Source of the DNA: CAZMNF01 sp964567595
GTDB taxonomy: Bacteria; Bipolaricaulota; Bipolaricaulia; RBG-16-55-9
Length of the DNA: 26,149 nucleotides
Direction: 5' to 3'
NCBI GenBank assembly: GCA_964567595.1
Contig: CAZMNF010000029.1
Span: forward strand, 1 to 26,149
Part shown: one piece after another, positions 7,730 through 15,273 of the stretch
Layout of the letters: every line of letters begins with the position of its first letter
Position numbering within the stretch: the first letter of the stretch is position 1
Translations under genes and position numbers: made by a program
The notes under the pieces: model-generated
The model's input: only the letters and a program-made list of their open reading frames with translations
Told to the model about the DNA's origin: nothing
Databases searched by the model: none

Positions 7730-8811
7730 AGCTCCTGCATGAGCTTTTTCTGATGCCGTGAGAGCCGCTTCGGGACTGACACTTTGACCTTGACGATCTG
7801 ATCGCCCTTGCCGCGATCCCGCAAGTGCGGGATGCCCTGGCCGCGGAGCCGGAAGATCTCCTCGGATTGGGTGCCGGCCGGGATCTTCAGCTCCTCTTCG
7901 CCGTAGAGCGTGGGGACGGTGATCTTGGTGCCGAGCGCCGCTTCGGGGTACGAGATGTGGGCGACATAGAGCACGTCGTCGCCCTTGCGGGAGAAGACGT
8001 CGTGTTCCGCCACGTCGACGACGATGAAGAGATCGCCCGGCGGCCCGCCGTGGAGGCCCGCGTTCCCCTCGCCGGCGACGCGGAGCCGCGACCCACCGTC
8101 GACGCCGGGCGGCACGTTGATGGAGATGCGGCTCTGCTCCCAAAGGCGGCCGCGCCCGTCGCACTTGTGGCAGGGATCGTCGACGATCTCGCCCAGGCCC
8201 TCGCAGCGCTCACAAACCGACACGTTGATGAAGCTCCCCAAGAGCGTCTGGCGCTGATACTGGACCTCGCCGCGGCCGCCGCACGTGGGGCAGGTCCGCA
8301 CGTCGCTGCCCGGCTCGCGGGCGTTGCCGTCGCAGCGATCGCAGGAGACGTAGCGCGGGACGGTCACCTTCATGCGCGTTCCCTGCGCGGCGTCCTCGAG
8401 CGTGATTCGCAGCCGATATTCGAGGTCCTCGCCGCGACGCGCGCGGCTCCGCTGGCGCCGGCTCGCGCCCGCGGTGCGCTGGCCTTCGCCGAAGAACAAG
8501 TTAAAAATGTCGTCCCAGCCGCCGCCGAAGAACTCGTCGAAGGCCTCGCGGGCGTGGGTGAAGTCGCCGAAGTCGAAGTCGGTCTCCTGCTCCGGACCGA
8601 CATGGCCGAAGCGATCGTACTGGGCCCGCTTCTCCTCGTCGGAGAGGACCTCGTACGCCTCGGAAATCTCTTTGAACTTGTCGGCACTGCCGCCGTCCTT
8701 GTTGAGATCGGGGTGATACTGTTTGGCCAGCTTGCGATAGGCCTTCTTGATTTCGTCCTGCGAGGCGTCCCTGGACACCCCGAGAACCTCATAGTAGTCG
8801 CGTTGCGCCAT
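7705..8811 (-). CDS. dnaJ: Chaperone DnaJ (Hsp40)
   Basis: Co-chaperone that delivers unfolded substrates to DnaK and stimulates its ATPase. The 368-residue protein has a J domain (residues 1-70) with the HPD motif at 33-35, a Gly/Phe-rich linker containing FFGGGWDDIFNLFFG, a zinc-binding domain with four CxxCxG-type repeats (CDRCDG, CPTCGGRG, CERCEG, CHKCDGRG), and the two C-terminal substrate domains. The ATG at 8811 gives the standard start. It is the last gene of hrcA-grpE-dnaK-dnaJ, 107 bp after dnaK. Its end overlaps convergent rdgB by 25 bp, leaving no room for a terminator between them. Confidence 0.97.
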   Translation of the reverse strand: MAQRDYYEVLGVSRDASQDEIKKAYRKLAKQYHPDLNKDGGSADKFKEISEAYEVLSDEEKRAQYDRFGHVGPEQETDFDFGDFTHAREAFDEFFGGGWDDIFNLFFGEGQRTAGASRRQRSRARRGEDLEYRLRITLEDAAQGTRMKVTVPRYVSCDRCDGNAREPGSDVRTCPTCGGRGEVQYQRQTLLGSFINVSVCERCEGLGEIVDDPCHKCDGRGRLWEQSRISINVPPGVDGGSRLRVAGEGNAGLHGGPPGDLFIVVDVAEHDVFSRKGDDVLYVAHISYPEAALGTKITVPTLYGEEELKIPAGTQSEEIFRLRGQGIPHLRDRGKGDQIVKVKVSVPKRLSRHQKKLMQELQEELDEE

Positions 8812-8856
8812 GGTATCCCTTCAATGCCATACTGGCGTATCAGGAGCACGGGGAAC

Positions 8857-8881
8857 AGGGGCGCAGCGCCCTGCGCCCCCT
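8857..8881 (-). other. GC-rich hairpin in the dnaK-dnaJ gap
   Basis: AGGGGCGCAG pairs with CTGCGCCCC(C)T around the loop CGCC, a stem of about 10 bp with one bulge. No T tract follows on either strand, so it is not a normal terminator. A processing or mRNA-stability element that sets the DnaK:DnaJ ratio is plausible but unproven. Confidence 0.5.
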
Positions 8882-8918
8882 GCTCGAGCGTATCAAGCCA
8901 CGCCGCTCAATCAAGACG

Positions 8919-10793
8919 TCACGACGTCTTGTCGTCCTCCTGATCGTATTCCGCCTCGACGTAGTCGTCGGACGTCTCGCCCGTGCCGTCGGTGCTCGTC
9001 TCCTCGTCGCTAGCTTCGCTTTGCTCGGCTTGCTGGGCCTGCTCGTAGATCTTCTGGCCGAGTTCCTGAGACGCCTGCTGGAGCTCCTCCATGGCCGACT
9101 TGATCTGCTCGATGTCGGCTTCGTCCTCGGCCTTGAGCAGCTCCTTCAGCTCGTCGAGCTTCTGGCGCGTCTGCTCGCGGGTCTCCTCGCTCACTTGCCC
9201 GCCGTACTCGTCGAGGGTCTTTTCCACGGAGTAGACGAGCTGGTCGGCCTGATTGCGCGTCTCGATCTCCTCGGCCTTGCGCTCGTCCTCTTCGGCGTAC
9301 TGCTCGGCCTCCTTCTGCATGCGCTCGATCTCTTCCTCGCTGAGGCGAGACGTCTCCTTGATCTCGATGCTGGCGGATTTTTCGGTTCCCTTATCCTTGG
9401 CGCTGACGTTGAGGATGCCGTCGGCGTCGATGCTGAACGTCACCTCGATTTGGGGCACTCCGCGCGGGGCGGGGGGAATGTCCTGGAGCTGGAAGCGGCC
9501 GAGGCTCTTGTTGTCCTTGGCCAGCTTGCGCTCGCCCTGGACGACGTGGACGTCGACGCTCGTCTGATTGTCGTCGGCGGTGGTGAACGTCTTCGTCTTC
9601 TCGGTCGGGATCGTCGTGTTCTTCTCAATCAGCGGCGTCGCGATGCCGCCGAGCGTCTCGATCGACAGCGTCAACGGCGTAACGTCCAACAGGACGATGT
9701 CGTCCATATCGCCCGCCAGGACCGCGCCCTGCAGCGCAGCGCCCAACGCCACGACCTCGTCCGGGTTGATCTCCTTGTTGATCTTGCCCGGCACGATCTC
9801 GTCGATCAGCTCTTGGACCTTGGGGATGCGCGTCGAGCCGCCCACGAGGACGATCTGGTCGATGTTGCCTTCGTCCATGTCGGCGTCCTTGAGCGTCTCG
9901 CGGACTTTCGTCATCGTCCTTTCGATGAGGTCCTCGACGAGCGCTTCGAACTTGGCGCGGGTCAGCTTGGTCTCCAGGTGCTTGGGCCCGTTCTGGTCCG
10001 CCGTGATGTAGGGCAAATGGATGGTCGTTTCCTTCTTGGAGGAGAGCTCCTTCTTGGCGCCCTCGGCGGCTTCCTTGAGCCGTTGCATCGCGGCCTTGTC
10101 CTGGCGAAGGTCGATGCCCTCCTCGTTCTGGAACTGCTCGATCAGCCAGTCCATGACCCGCTGGTCGAAGTCGGCGCCGCCGAGTTCGTTGTCGCCGCCG
10201 GTGGCGACGACCTCGAACACGCCCTCGCCGATGTCGAGAATCGACACGTCGAACGTGCCGCCGCCCAAGTCGAAGACGAGGATGGTCGAGTCGCCCTCCT
10301 TGTCGAGCCCGTAGGCGAGCGACGCGGCGGTCGGCTCGTTGATGACGCGCTGGACGTCAAACCCCGCGATCTTGCCGGCGTCCTTTGTGGCCTGGCGCTG
10401 TTCGTTGTTGAAGTAGGCCGGGCAGGTGATGACGGCCTTCTCGATCTTGTGGCCGAAGCGATCCTCGGCGTCCGCCTTGAGCTTCTGCAGGATCATGGCG
10501 CTGATCTCCTCGGGCGAGTACTCTTTCGTCTCGCCCTCGGCCTCGATCGAGACGCGCTCGTCCGTGCCCATCTTGCGCTTGATCTCTTGGATCGTCCGAT
10601 CGGGGTTCGTGATCGACTGGCGGCGGGCGAGCGTGCCGACGAGGCGTTCGCCGTCGTCGTCGAACGCCACGGCCGAGGGCGTGATCCGTTCGCCCTCGGC
10701 GTTGGGCACAATCTCGGGATCGCCGCCCTCGACGATCCCCATCGCGGACATCGTCGTTCCCAGGTCAATGCCGATAATCTTCTCTTTCGCCAT
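8919..10793 (-). CDS. dnaK: Molecular chaperone DnaK (Hsp70)
   Basis: ATP-dependent chaperone of 624 residues. Visible: IGIDLGTTMSA phosphate-binding motif at the start, VFDLGGGTFDVS, VLVGGSTRIPKV, the linker DVTPLTLSIETLGG, and an acidic C-terminal tail rich in Asp, Glu and Ser. Compared with Gram-negative DnaK, the region after IKRKMG is short (GTDERVSIEAEG then EYSPEEISA). It lacks the roughly 24-residue insert and so resembles Bacillota and other monoderm-type proteins. The start ATG overlaps the grpE stop (ATGA). Expression should follow the CIRCE/HrcA system upstream of hrcA. Confidence 0.98.
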   Translation of the reverse strand: MAKEKIIGIDLGTTMSAMGIVEGGDPEIVPNAEGERITPSAVAFDDDGERLVGTLARRQSITNPDRTIQEIKRKMGTDERVSIEAEGETKEYSPEEISAMILQKLKADAEDRFGHKIEKAVITCPAYFNNEQRQATKDAGKIAGFDVQRVINEPTAASLAYGLDKEGDSTILVFDLGGGTFDVSILDIGEGVFEVVATGGDNELGGADFDQRVMDWLIEQFQNEEGIDLRQDKAAMQRLKEAAEGAKKELSSKKETTIHLPYITADQNGPKHLETKLTRAKFEALVEDLIERTMTKVRETLKDADMDEGNIDQIVLVGGSTRIPKVQELIDEIVPGKINKEINPDEVVALGAALQGAVLAGDMDDIVLLDVTPLTLSIETLGGIATPLIEKNTTIPTEKTKTFTTADDNQTSVDVHVVQGERKLAKDNKSLGRFQLQDIPPAPRGVPQIEVTFSIDADGILNVSAKDKGTEKSASIEIKETSRLSEEEIERMQKEAEQYAEEDERKAEEIETRNQADQLVYSVEKTLDEYGGQVSEETREQTRQKLDELKELLKAEDEADIEQIKSAMEELQQASQELGQKIYEQAQQAEQSEASDEETSTDGTGETSDDYVEAEYDQEDDKTS

Positions 10794-11524
10794 CAGTCCG
10801 TCCCTCCTTCGTCTTGGTCGGGCTCTGATTCAGGTCCGTCGGTTGCCTCGTCATCGCCGCCCGTCTCCGCTGATGCCTCCGTTGGCGCTGTCGACGTTGA
10901 CGGGCGGCTCACCTTGACGCGGCTCGGTCGCAGGACCTCGTGGCCGCGGACGTAGCCGCGCTCGAACGCCTCCATGACCGTGTTCGGCGGATGCTCATCC
11001 GACTCTGCGCTCATGAGCGCCTCGTGGCGCGAGGGATCGAACGGCTGTCCTTCCGCATCGATGGGGTGGACGTCCTGAGCCGCCAGGGCGTCGCGGAACT
11101 GGGCGAAGACCCGTTCCATCCCCTCGACGAACGCCTGCTCGTCGCCGTCGCGCTCGTAAGCGCTGAAGGCGCGGTCGAAGCTGTCGTAGACGGGCAGAAT
11201 CGCCAACAGAATCTCGTTCTCCGCCCGGCGCAGCTGCTCGTCGCGCTCCCGGGCGACGCGTTTCTTGTAGTTCTCGAAGTCGGCCTGGAGCCGTTGCAGT
11301 CGCTCGGCCGACTCCTGCAGGCGCTGATCCTTCTCGTCCAGTTCGGCCTGCAGCGCTTCGACGTCCGACGAGGGCTCCGCCGAGGTTGTCTCCACAGCGT
11401 CGACGTCGGCCTGCCGATCGGACGACGTCTGTTCGTGTTGAGCCGTCACGTCGTTCTGGTCCTCTCGTTCGCTCTGCTCGTCCTCGTGCATGCGCTCGTT
11501 GGATTGGGCGGCCTCGTTGCTCAT
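10793..11524 (-). CDS. grpE: Nucleotide exchange factor GrpE
   Basis: Promotes ADP release from DnaK. 243 residues. The core lies at about 55-205: long coiled-coil helix (EALQAELDEKDQRLQES), then LQADFENYKKRVARERDE, LLAILPVYDSFDRAF and the C-terminal beta domain ending GYVRGHEVLRPSRVKVS. Both ends carry long acidic, low-complexity tails, more extended than in Escherichia coli GrpE (about 197 residues). The start is ATG 11524, overlapping the hrcA stop by ATGA, with a GGAGGTGA Shine-Dalgarno. The longer frame to 11704 runs through hrcA and is rejected. Confidence 0.96.
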   Translation of the reverse strand: MSNEAAQSNERMHEDEQSEREDQNDVTAQHEQTSSDRQADVDAVETTSAEPSSDVEALQAELDEKDQRLQESAERLQRLQADFENYKKRVARERDEQLRRAENEILLAILPVYDSFDRAFSAYERDGDEQAFVEGMERVFAQFRDALAAQDVHPIDAEGQPFDPSRHEALMSAESDEHPPNTVMEAFERGYVRGHEVLRPSRVKVSRPSTSTAPTEASAETGGDDEATDGPESEPDQDEGGTD

Positions 11525-12570
11525 CCGCCGCTCACCTCCGTCTCCAGCGTCAGGTCCCATTCGCGATGGCTGAGCGTCAAAATCGCCTGCAACCGGTTCG
11601 CCAAATAGCTCGTGATGGAGAATACCTTGCTGTAGTCCATGCGGGTCGGGCCGACGACGCCGAGCGTGCCTGAGCTGCCGTAGCGGGTGAACACCAAGCC
11701 GCACGATTGCAGCTCCGGCAGCTCGTTCTCCGCCCCGATGCGGGCCTGAATCTGCTCGGAGACCTCGCGCTCGAGGTAGTCGCTGAGCGGCCGGCCGTCG
11801 CGGAGCCGACTGAGCGTCTCCTGGACCTCATCGAAGGCATGACCCACGTGGAGCATCCGCTCCAGCAGCTCGATCATCCCCTCCACGTACAGCTTGCGTT
11901 CCAGGCGACGCTCCAATCCCTCTCGCAGCAGCGTGAACGCGTTGCGCACCATGGGCTCCTGCCAGTCGTCGTCCTCGGCGTAGCGCATCGCCGCCGCGCG
12001 GACCTCGCCCAAGGGCTGGCCGCGCAGCCGATCGGTCAACATCGCCCCAATCTCGCGCAGCTCGTCCTCGCGCAACCGCGAGGCCACCACGCGGTACTCC
12101 AGGATGCCCAGTTCGGACACAATGACCGCCAAGGCATTCTCCGCGTCCAGCTTGGCGAAGACGATCGACTCCAGTCGCGAATCCTCCAACCTCGGGGAGA
12201 GCACGAATCCGGCGTAACCGCTCAGGCTGGTCAGCAGGAACGCGGTCTGCTCCAAAAGCTGTTCCACGTCCTGGCGCTGAATGCGGTAGCTCTCGATAAC
12301 GGCGTTCTGGTCGTGATGGGCCAGCTCGCTCAGCTCCAGCAGCCAGTCCACGAAGAAGCGAATCCCCCGCTCGGTCGGCACCCGCCCGGCGGAGCTGTAG
12401 GCCTTGGTGATCAGCTCGGCCTCTTCGAGGGCCTTCATGTCGTTGCGGATCGTGGCGGAGCTGACGTCGAGCGGATAGTCCTCCAGCAGGGTCTTGGAAC
12501 TGATCGGCTGACCCTGCTTGAGGTAGTAGTCCGTGATCGCCTTCAGCACCACCTGTTTGCGGTCATCCAT
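11521..12570 (-). CDS. hrcA: Heat-inducible transcription repressor HrcA
   Basis: Repressor of heat-shock genes that binds the CIRCE operator. The 349-residue product has an N-terminal winged-helix domain (about 1-75) with DVSSATIRNDMKALEEAELI and the wing SSAGRVPTERGIRFFVD, followed by the GAF-like and dimerisation domains ending in LVFTRYGSSGTLGVVGPTRMDY, a highly conserved HrcA signature. The start may be ATG 12570 or the TTG directly before it (12573); ATG is preferred. The Shine-Dalgarno GGAGAG lies inside CIRCE, so one sequence serves both as repressor site and as ribosome site. First gene of hrcA-grpE-dnaK-dnaJ, clearly autoregulated. Confidence 0.97.
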   Translation of the reverse strand: MDDRKQVVLKAITDYYLKQGQPISSKTLLEDYPLDVSSATIRNDMKALEEAELITKAYSSAGRVPTERGIRFFVDWLLELSELAHHDQNAVIESYRIQRQDVEQLLEQTAFLLTSLSGYAGFVLSPRLEDSRLESIVFAKLDAENALAVIVSELGILEYRVVASRLREDELREIGAMLTDRLRGQPLGEVRAAAMRYAEDDDWQEPMVRNAFTLLREGLERRLERKLYVEGMIELLERMLHVGHAFDEVQETLSRLRDGRPLSDYLEREVSEQIQARIGAENELPELQSCGLVFTRYGSSGTLGVVGPTRMDYSKVFSITSYLANRLQAILTLSHREWDLTLETEVSGG

Positions 12571-12573
12571 CAA

Positions 12574-12600
12574 TTAGCACTCTCCGATATCGACTGCTAA
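12574..12600 (-). promoter_or_regulatory. CIRCE operator (HrcA-binding site)
   Basis: On the plus strand TTAGCACTC, nine bases, GACTGCTAA. This is the consensus inverted repeat TTAGCACTC-N9-GAGTGCTAA with a single mismatch in the right arm. It begins 3 bases from the hrcA ATG and sits just downstream of the predicted transcription start, where bound HrcA would block transcription of the whole chaperone operon. Confidence 0.95.
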
Positions 12601-12610
12601 ACCTGAAAAA

Positions 12611-12639
12611 ATGATAGTGCCTCCCCGTGAGCGTGTCAA
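12611..12639 (-). promoter_or_regulatory. Sigma-70-type promoter of hrcA-grpE-dnaK-dnaJ
   Basis: On the minus strand: perfect -35 TTGACA (12639-12634), 17-base spacer, -10 TATCAT (12616-12611). The predicted start near 12604 puts CIRCE at the very 5' end of the mRNA. Excellent match to housekeeping consensus. Confidence 0.9.
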
Positions 12640-12658
12640 GGCGATCTCGCCACCAGAA

Positions 12659-13462
12659 CTAGCGTTGACAGTCGGGACAGAGGAAGCTGCTGCGGCCGCC
12701 TTGCACGAGCCGCTCGATGGGCGTGCCGCACTGCGGACAGGGCGCGCCCTCGCGGCCGTAGACGGCGAACTCATCCTGGAAATGCCCCAGCGCGCCGGAG
12801 GGGGTCTCGTAGGAGCGGAACGAGGTGCCGCCGGCGTCGACCGCGCGTTGGAGCACCTCCGGAATGGCCGCGTGGAGAACTCGGCCCTCACAGCGACTGA
12901 GCGAGCTCGCGGCTCGCTCCGGGTGGATGCGCGCGTCGTGGAGCGCCTCGCAGGCGTAAATGTTGCCCAAGCCGGCGATTTTATGCTGCTCCAGCAGGAG
13001 GCGTTTGATCTCTTGGGAGCTGCTCAAAAGCGAGCGGAACGCGTCGGGCGTGAACGCGTCGGAGAAGGGTTCCAGCCCGAGTTTCCGCAATGGCTCCAGC
13101 TGATGGAGACGCGCGGTTGCGGCGAGGAAACACATCCCGAAGCGGCGGGCATCGTCAAAGTAGAGCGTCGTGCGATCGAATTGCAGCGTCAGTCGCGTAT
13201 GGTCGGCCGGCTCCGTCAAGAGCCGTCCGCTCATGCGCAGATGGAGCACCATCGACGCCTGGCCAAAGCGGAAGACGAGATACTTCCCTTGGCGGGTGAC
13301 CGTCTCCAACGAGCGGCCCGTCAGGCGCTCAGTCAGTTCGGCCTCAGTGGTGTTTTTGAGCAGATGGACCCGCTCATGGACGCTCAGGCCCTGGAGTCGC
13401 TGGCCCGCGACAAGCGTCTGGAGGTCGTGCCGGATCGTCTCGACTTCGGGGAGTTCGGGCAT
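12659..13462 (-). CDS. mutM: Formamidopyrimidine-DNA glycosylase (Fpg)
   Basis: Base-excision repair enzyme that removes 8-oxoguanine and formamidopyrimidines and nicks the abasic site. The 267-residue protein begins MPELPEVET, with the catalytic Pro2 (Schiff base) and Glu3 exposed after Met removal. Lys60 lies in RQGKYLVF, the DNA-binding Asn in IAGLGNIYACEAL, and the C-terminal zinc finger uses Cys242, Cys245, Cys262 and Cys265 (CPQC...CPDC). Its ATG overlaps the tpiA stop by one base (TGATG), so translation is coupled. The pair reads towards the hrcA promoter 20 bases downstream, with no terminator visible between. Confidence 0.97.
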   Translation of the reverse strand: MPELPEVETIRHDLQTLVAGQRLQGLSVHERVHLLKNTTEAELTERLTGRSLETVTRQGKYLVFRFGQASMVLHLRMSGRLLTEPADHTRLTLQFDRTTLYFDDARRFGMCFLAATARLHQLEPLRKLGLEPFSDAFTPDAFRSLLSSSQEIKRLLLEQHKIAGLGNIYACEALHDARIHPERAASSLSRCEGRVLHAAIPEVLQRAVDAGGTSFRSYETPSGALGHFQDEFAVYGREGAPCPQCGTPIERLVQGGRSSFLCPDCQR

Positions 13463-14229
13463 CAGCGGAGCGTCCGCTGGGTCTCGTGGACGATCCCCGC
13501 GAACGCGTCGGGGTCCAGCGAGGCGCCCCCGACGAGCGCGCCGTCGACGTTCGGTTGGCCCATGAGCTCGGCCGCGTTGTCCGGCTTGACGCTGCCCCCG
13601 TACTGGACCCGAACCGACTGGGCGGTGGCCTCATCGTAAAGGTCAACCAGAAGATCGCGCACGAAGCGGGCGCCGGCCTCGGCGTCCTCGGGCGCAGCGG
13701 TCCGTCCCGTGCCGATGGCCCAAACGGGCTCGTATGCGATGACCAGCTGAGCCACATGATCACTGGGCAGCTCAGCCAGGCCGTCGCGGAGCTGGCGCTC
13801 CAGGACCGTCTCGGTTTGGGCTGCTTCCCGTTGCTCCAAGGACTCGCCGACGCACAGGATGGGCGTCAAGCGATGCTCGTAGAGCGCGTGGAGCTTGCGA
13901 TTGATGAACCCGTCGTCCTCGTTGAATTGCTCGCGGCGCTCCGAGTGGCCGACAATGACGTAACGACAGGCCAGTTCCGCCAACATCCCGGGCGATACCT
14001 CGCCGGTGAACGCGCCTCCCGGCTCGGGATGCACGTTCTGGGCGGCCAGCGAGATCGGCGACGCCGCCACCAGCTCGGCGGCGGCGTCGAGCAACGGGAA
14101 CGGCGGCGCGACCGTCATCTCAACGTCAGCAACCGACGAGACGGACGGCTTGAACACGAGCAGAAACGATCGCAGGTCGGGTCGGGTCTTGTGCATTTTC
14201 CAATTGGCGGCGATCAACGGTGTTCGCAT
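13462..14229 (-). CDS. tpiA: Triosephosphate isomerase
   Basis: Glycolysis and gluconeogenesis: interconverts dihydroxyacetone phosphate and glyceraldehyde-3-phosphate. The 255-residue product has every catalytic residue in place: Asn9 and Lys11 in AANWKMHK, His95 in VGHSERR, Glu167 in AYEPVWAIGTG, and the phosphate loop YGGSVKPDN. ATG 14229 gives the family N-terminus MRTPLIAANW and is preceded by GGTGAG; the longer frame to 14274 covers the promoter and is rejected. Upstream of mutM in a two-gene unit; the combination of glycolysis and DNA repair has no clear common role. Divergent from the slipin gene. Confidence 0.98.
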   Translation of the reverse strand: MRTPLIAANWKMHKTRPDLRSFLLVFKPSVSSVADVEMTVAPPFPLLDAAAELVAASPISLAAQNVHPEPGGAFTGEVSPGMLAELACRYVIVGHSERREQFNEDDGFINRKLHALYEHRLTPILCVGESLEQREAAQTETVLERQLRDGLAELPSDHVAQLVIAYEPVWAIGTGRTAAPEDAEAGARFVRDLLVDLYDEATAQSVRVQYGGSVKPDNAAELMGQPNVDGALVGGASLDPDAFAGIVHETQRTLR

Positions 14230-14244
14230 GGACTCACCCACACG

Positions 14245-14274
14245 ATTGTAGGCCCTGGGTCGACGGATCGGCAA
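14245..14274 (-). promoter_or_regulatory. Sigma-70-type promoter for tpiA-mutM
   Basis: On the minus strand TTGCCG, an 18-base spacer, then TACAAT, which ends 15 bases before the tpiA ATG. The leader would be about 9 bases, just enough for the GGTGAG Shine-Dalgarno. Confidence 0.6.
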
Positions 14275-14293
14275 TCCGCTCGGCGGGCGCCCA

Positions 14294-14322
14294 TTGATCT
14301 CGTCGCGCTCATCGCGGATAAT
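14294..14322 (+). promoter_or_regulatory. Probable promoter for slipin-tnaA
   Basis: TTGATC, a 17-base spacer, then GATAAT. The predicted start is about 22 bases before ATG 14352. It is back to back with the tpiA promoter in a 122-bp divergent region. Confidence 0.55.
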
Positions 14323-14351
14323 AGCTTAGCTTTCGAGATTCATCGAACGTT

Positions 14352-15254
14352 ATGGGCGATCGAAGCGACGGCAACGGCCAGAGCTGGGCGACCATCCTGA
14401 TTACCTTGCTCATCGTGGCCGGGTCCGTGTTTCAGTTTGAGCCGCTCCAGCGCTGGGTCTCGGACTTCCTTCAAGGAGGGATGGATGGCATGAACATCGC
14501 GATTATCGCCGTAGTGGTGGTCGTCGCCCTCATCCTCGCCAGTGCGATACGGATCGTGCGCGAGTACGAGCGCGGCGTCATCTTCCGGCTTGGCCGCCTG
14601 CAAGGCGCGAAGGGGCCGGGCCTGTTCTTCCTTATTCCCATCATCGATAAGATGATGAAGGTGAGCCTGCGGATCGTCACCTTCGACATTCCGCCGCAAG
14701 AGGTCATCACGCAGGACAACGTGACCGTCTCGGTCAACGCGGTCGTGCTCTATCGCGTCATCGACCCGAACGCGGCCATCACCGAGGTTGAGGACTTCTA
14801 TCAGGCGACGAACCAATTGGCACAGACGACGTTGCGCAGCGTCTGCGGCCAGGCGGAGTTGGACGAGCTGCTGTCCGACCGGGAGAGGCTCAACCAGCAG
14901 CTGCAGCAGATCATTGACGAGCATACCGATCCCTGGGGCATCAAGGTGCGGGCCGTCGAGATCAAGGACGTCCGGATTCCCCAGGACATGCAGCGGACGA
15001 TCGGCCGCCAGGCCGAGGCCGAACGCGAACGACGGGCCAAGATCATCAACGCCGACGGCGAGTACCAGGCGGCCGAGCGCCTGACCGAGGCCGCCGAGGT
15101 CCTCCAGTCCCAGCCGGCGTCGATCCAGTTGCGTTATTTGCAGACGCTTCTGGACATCACGAACGAGCAGACGAGCACGATCATTGTGCCCCTGCCGATC
15201 GAGCTGCTGAAGGCGTTTGCGGGAGCGACCGAGACCCAAGAATCGCAAGGCTAG
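14352..15254 (+). CDS. Slipin (stomatin-like SPFH membrane protein) with extra N-terminal TM segment
   Basis: Membrane scaffold protein of the SPFH family; slipins cluster in lipid domains and usually work with an NfeD partner, which is absent here. From Met47 on, the sequence is a standard slipin: membrane segment NIAIIAVVVVVALILASA, then REYERGVIFRLGR, DIPPQEVITQDNVTVSVNAVVLYRV, a coiled coil with EAERERRAKIINADGE, and the end TIIVPLPIELL. Before it are 46 codons in frame that add another hydrophobic stretch (WATILITLLIVAGSVF), with codon usage like real coding sequence. ATG 14352 has no Shine-Dalgarno, while AAGGAGGG sits before the internal starts at 14481/14490, so two products are possible. 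300 residues as called. Confidence 0.88.
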   Translation: MGDRSDGNGQSWATILITLLIVAGSVFQFEPLQRWVSDFLQGGMDGMNIAIIAVVVVVALILASAIRIVREYERGVIFRLGRLQGAKGPGLFFLIPIIDKMMKVSLRIVTFDIPPQEVITQDNVTVSVNAVVLYRVIDPNAAITEVEDFYQATNQLAQTTLRSVCGQAELDELLSDRERLNQQLQQIIDEHTDPWGIKVRAVEIKDVRIPQDMQRTIGRQAEAERERRAKIINADGEYQAAERLTEAAEVLQSQPASIQLRYLQTLLDITNEQTSTIIVPLPIELLKAFAGATETQESQG

Positions 15255-15273
15255 TCACCGTGGGTAGCGCGCC

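Noticed and set aside
9021..10955. 644-codon plus-strand open frame opposite dnaK and grpE
   Set aside because: Antisense shadow of dnaK. The apparent Leu/Asp repeats reflect dnaK codons read backwards.
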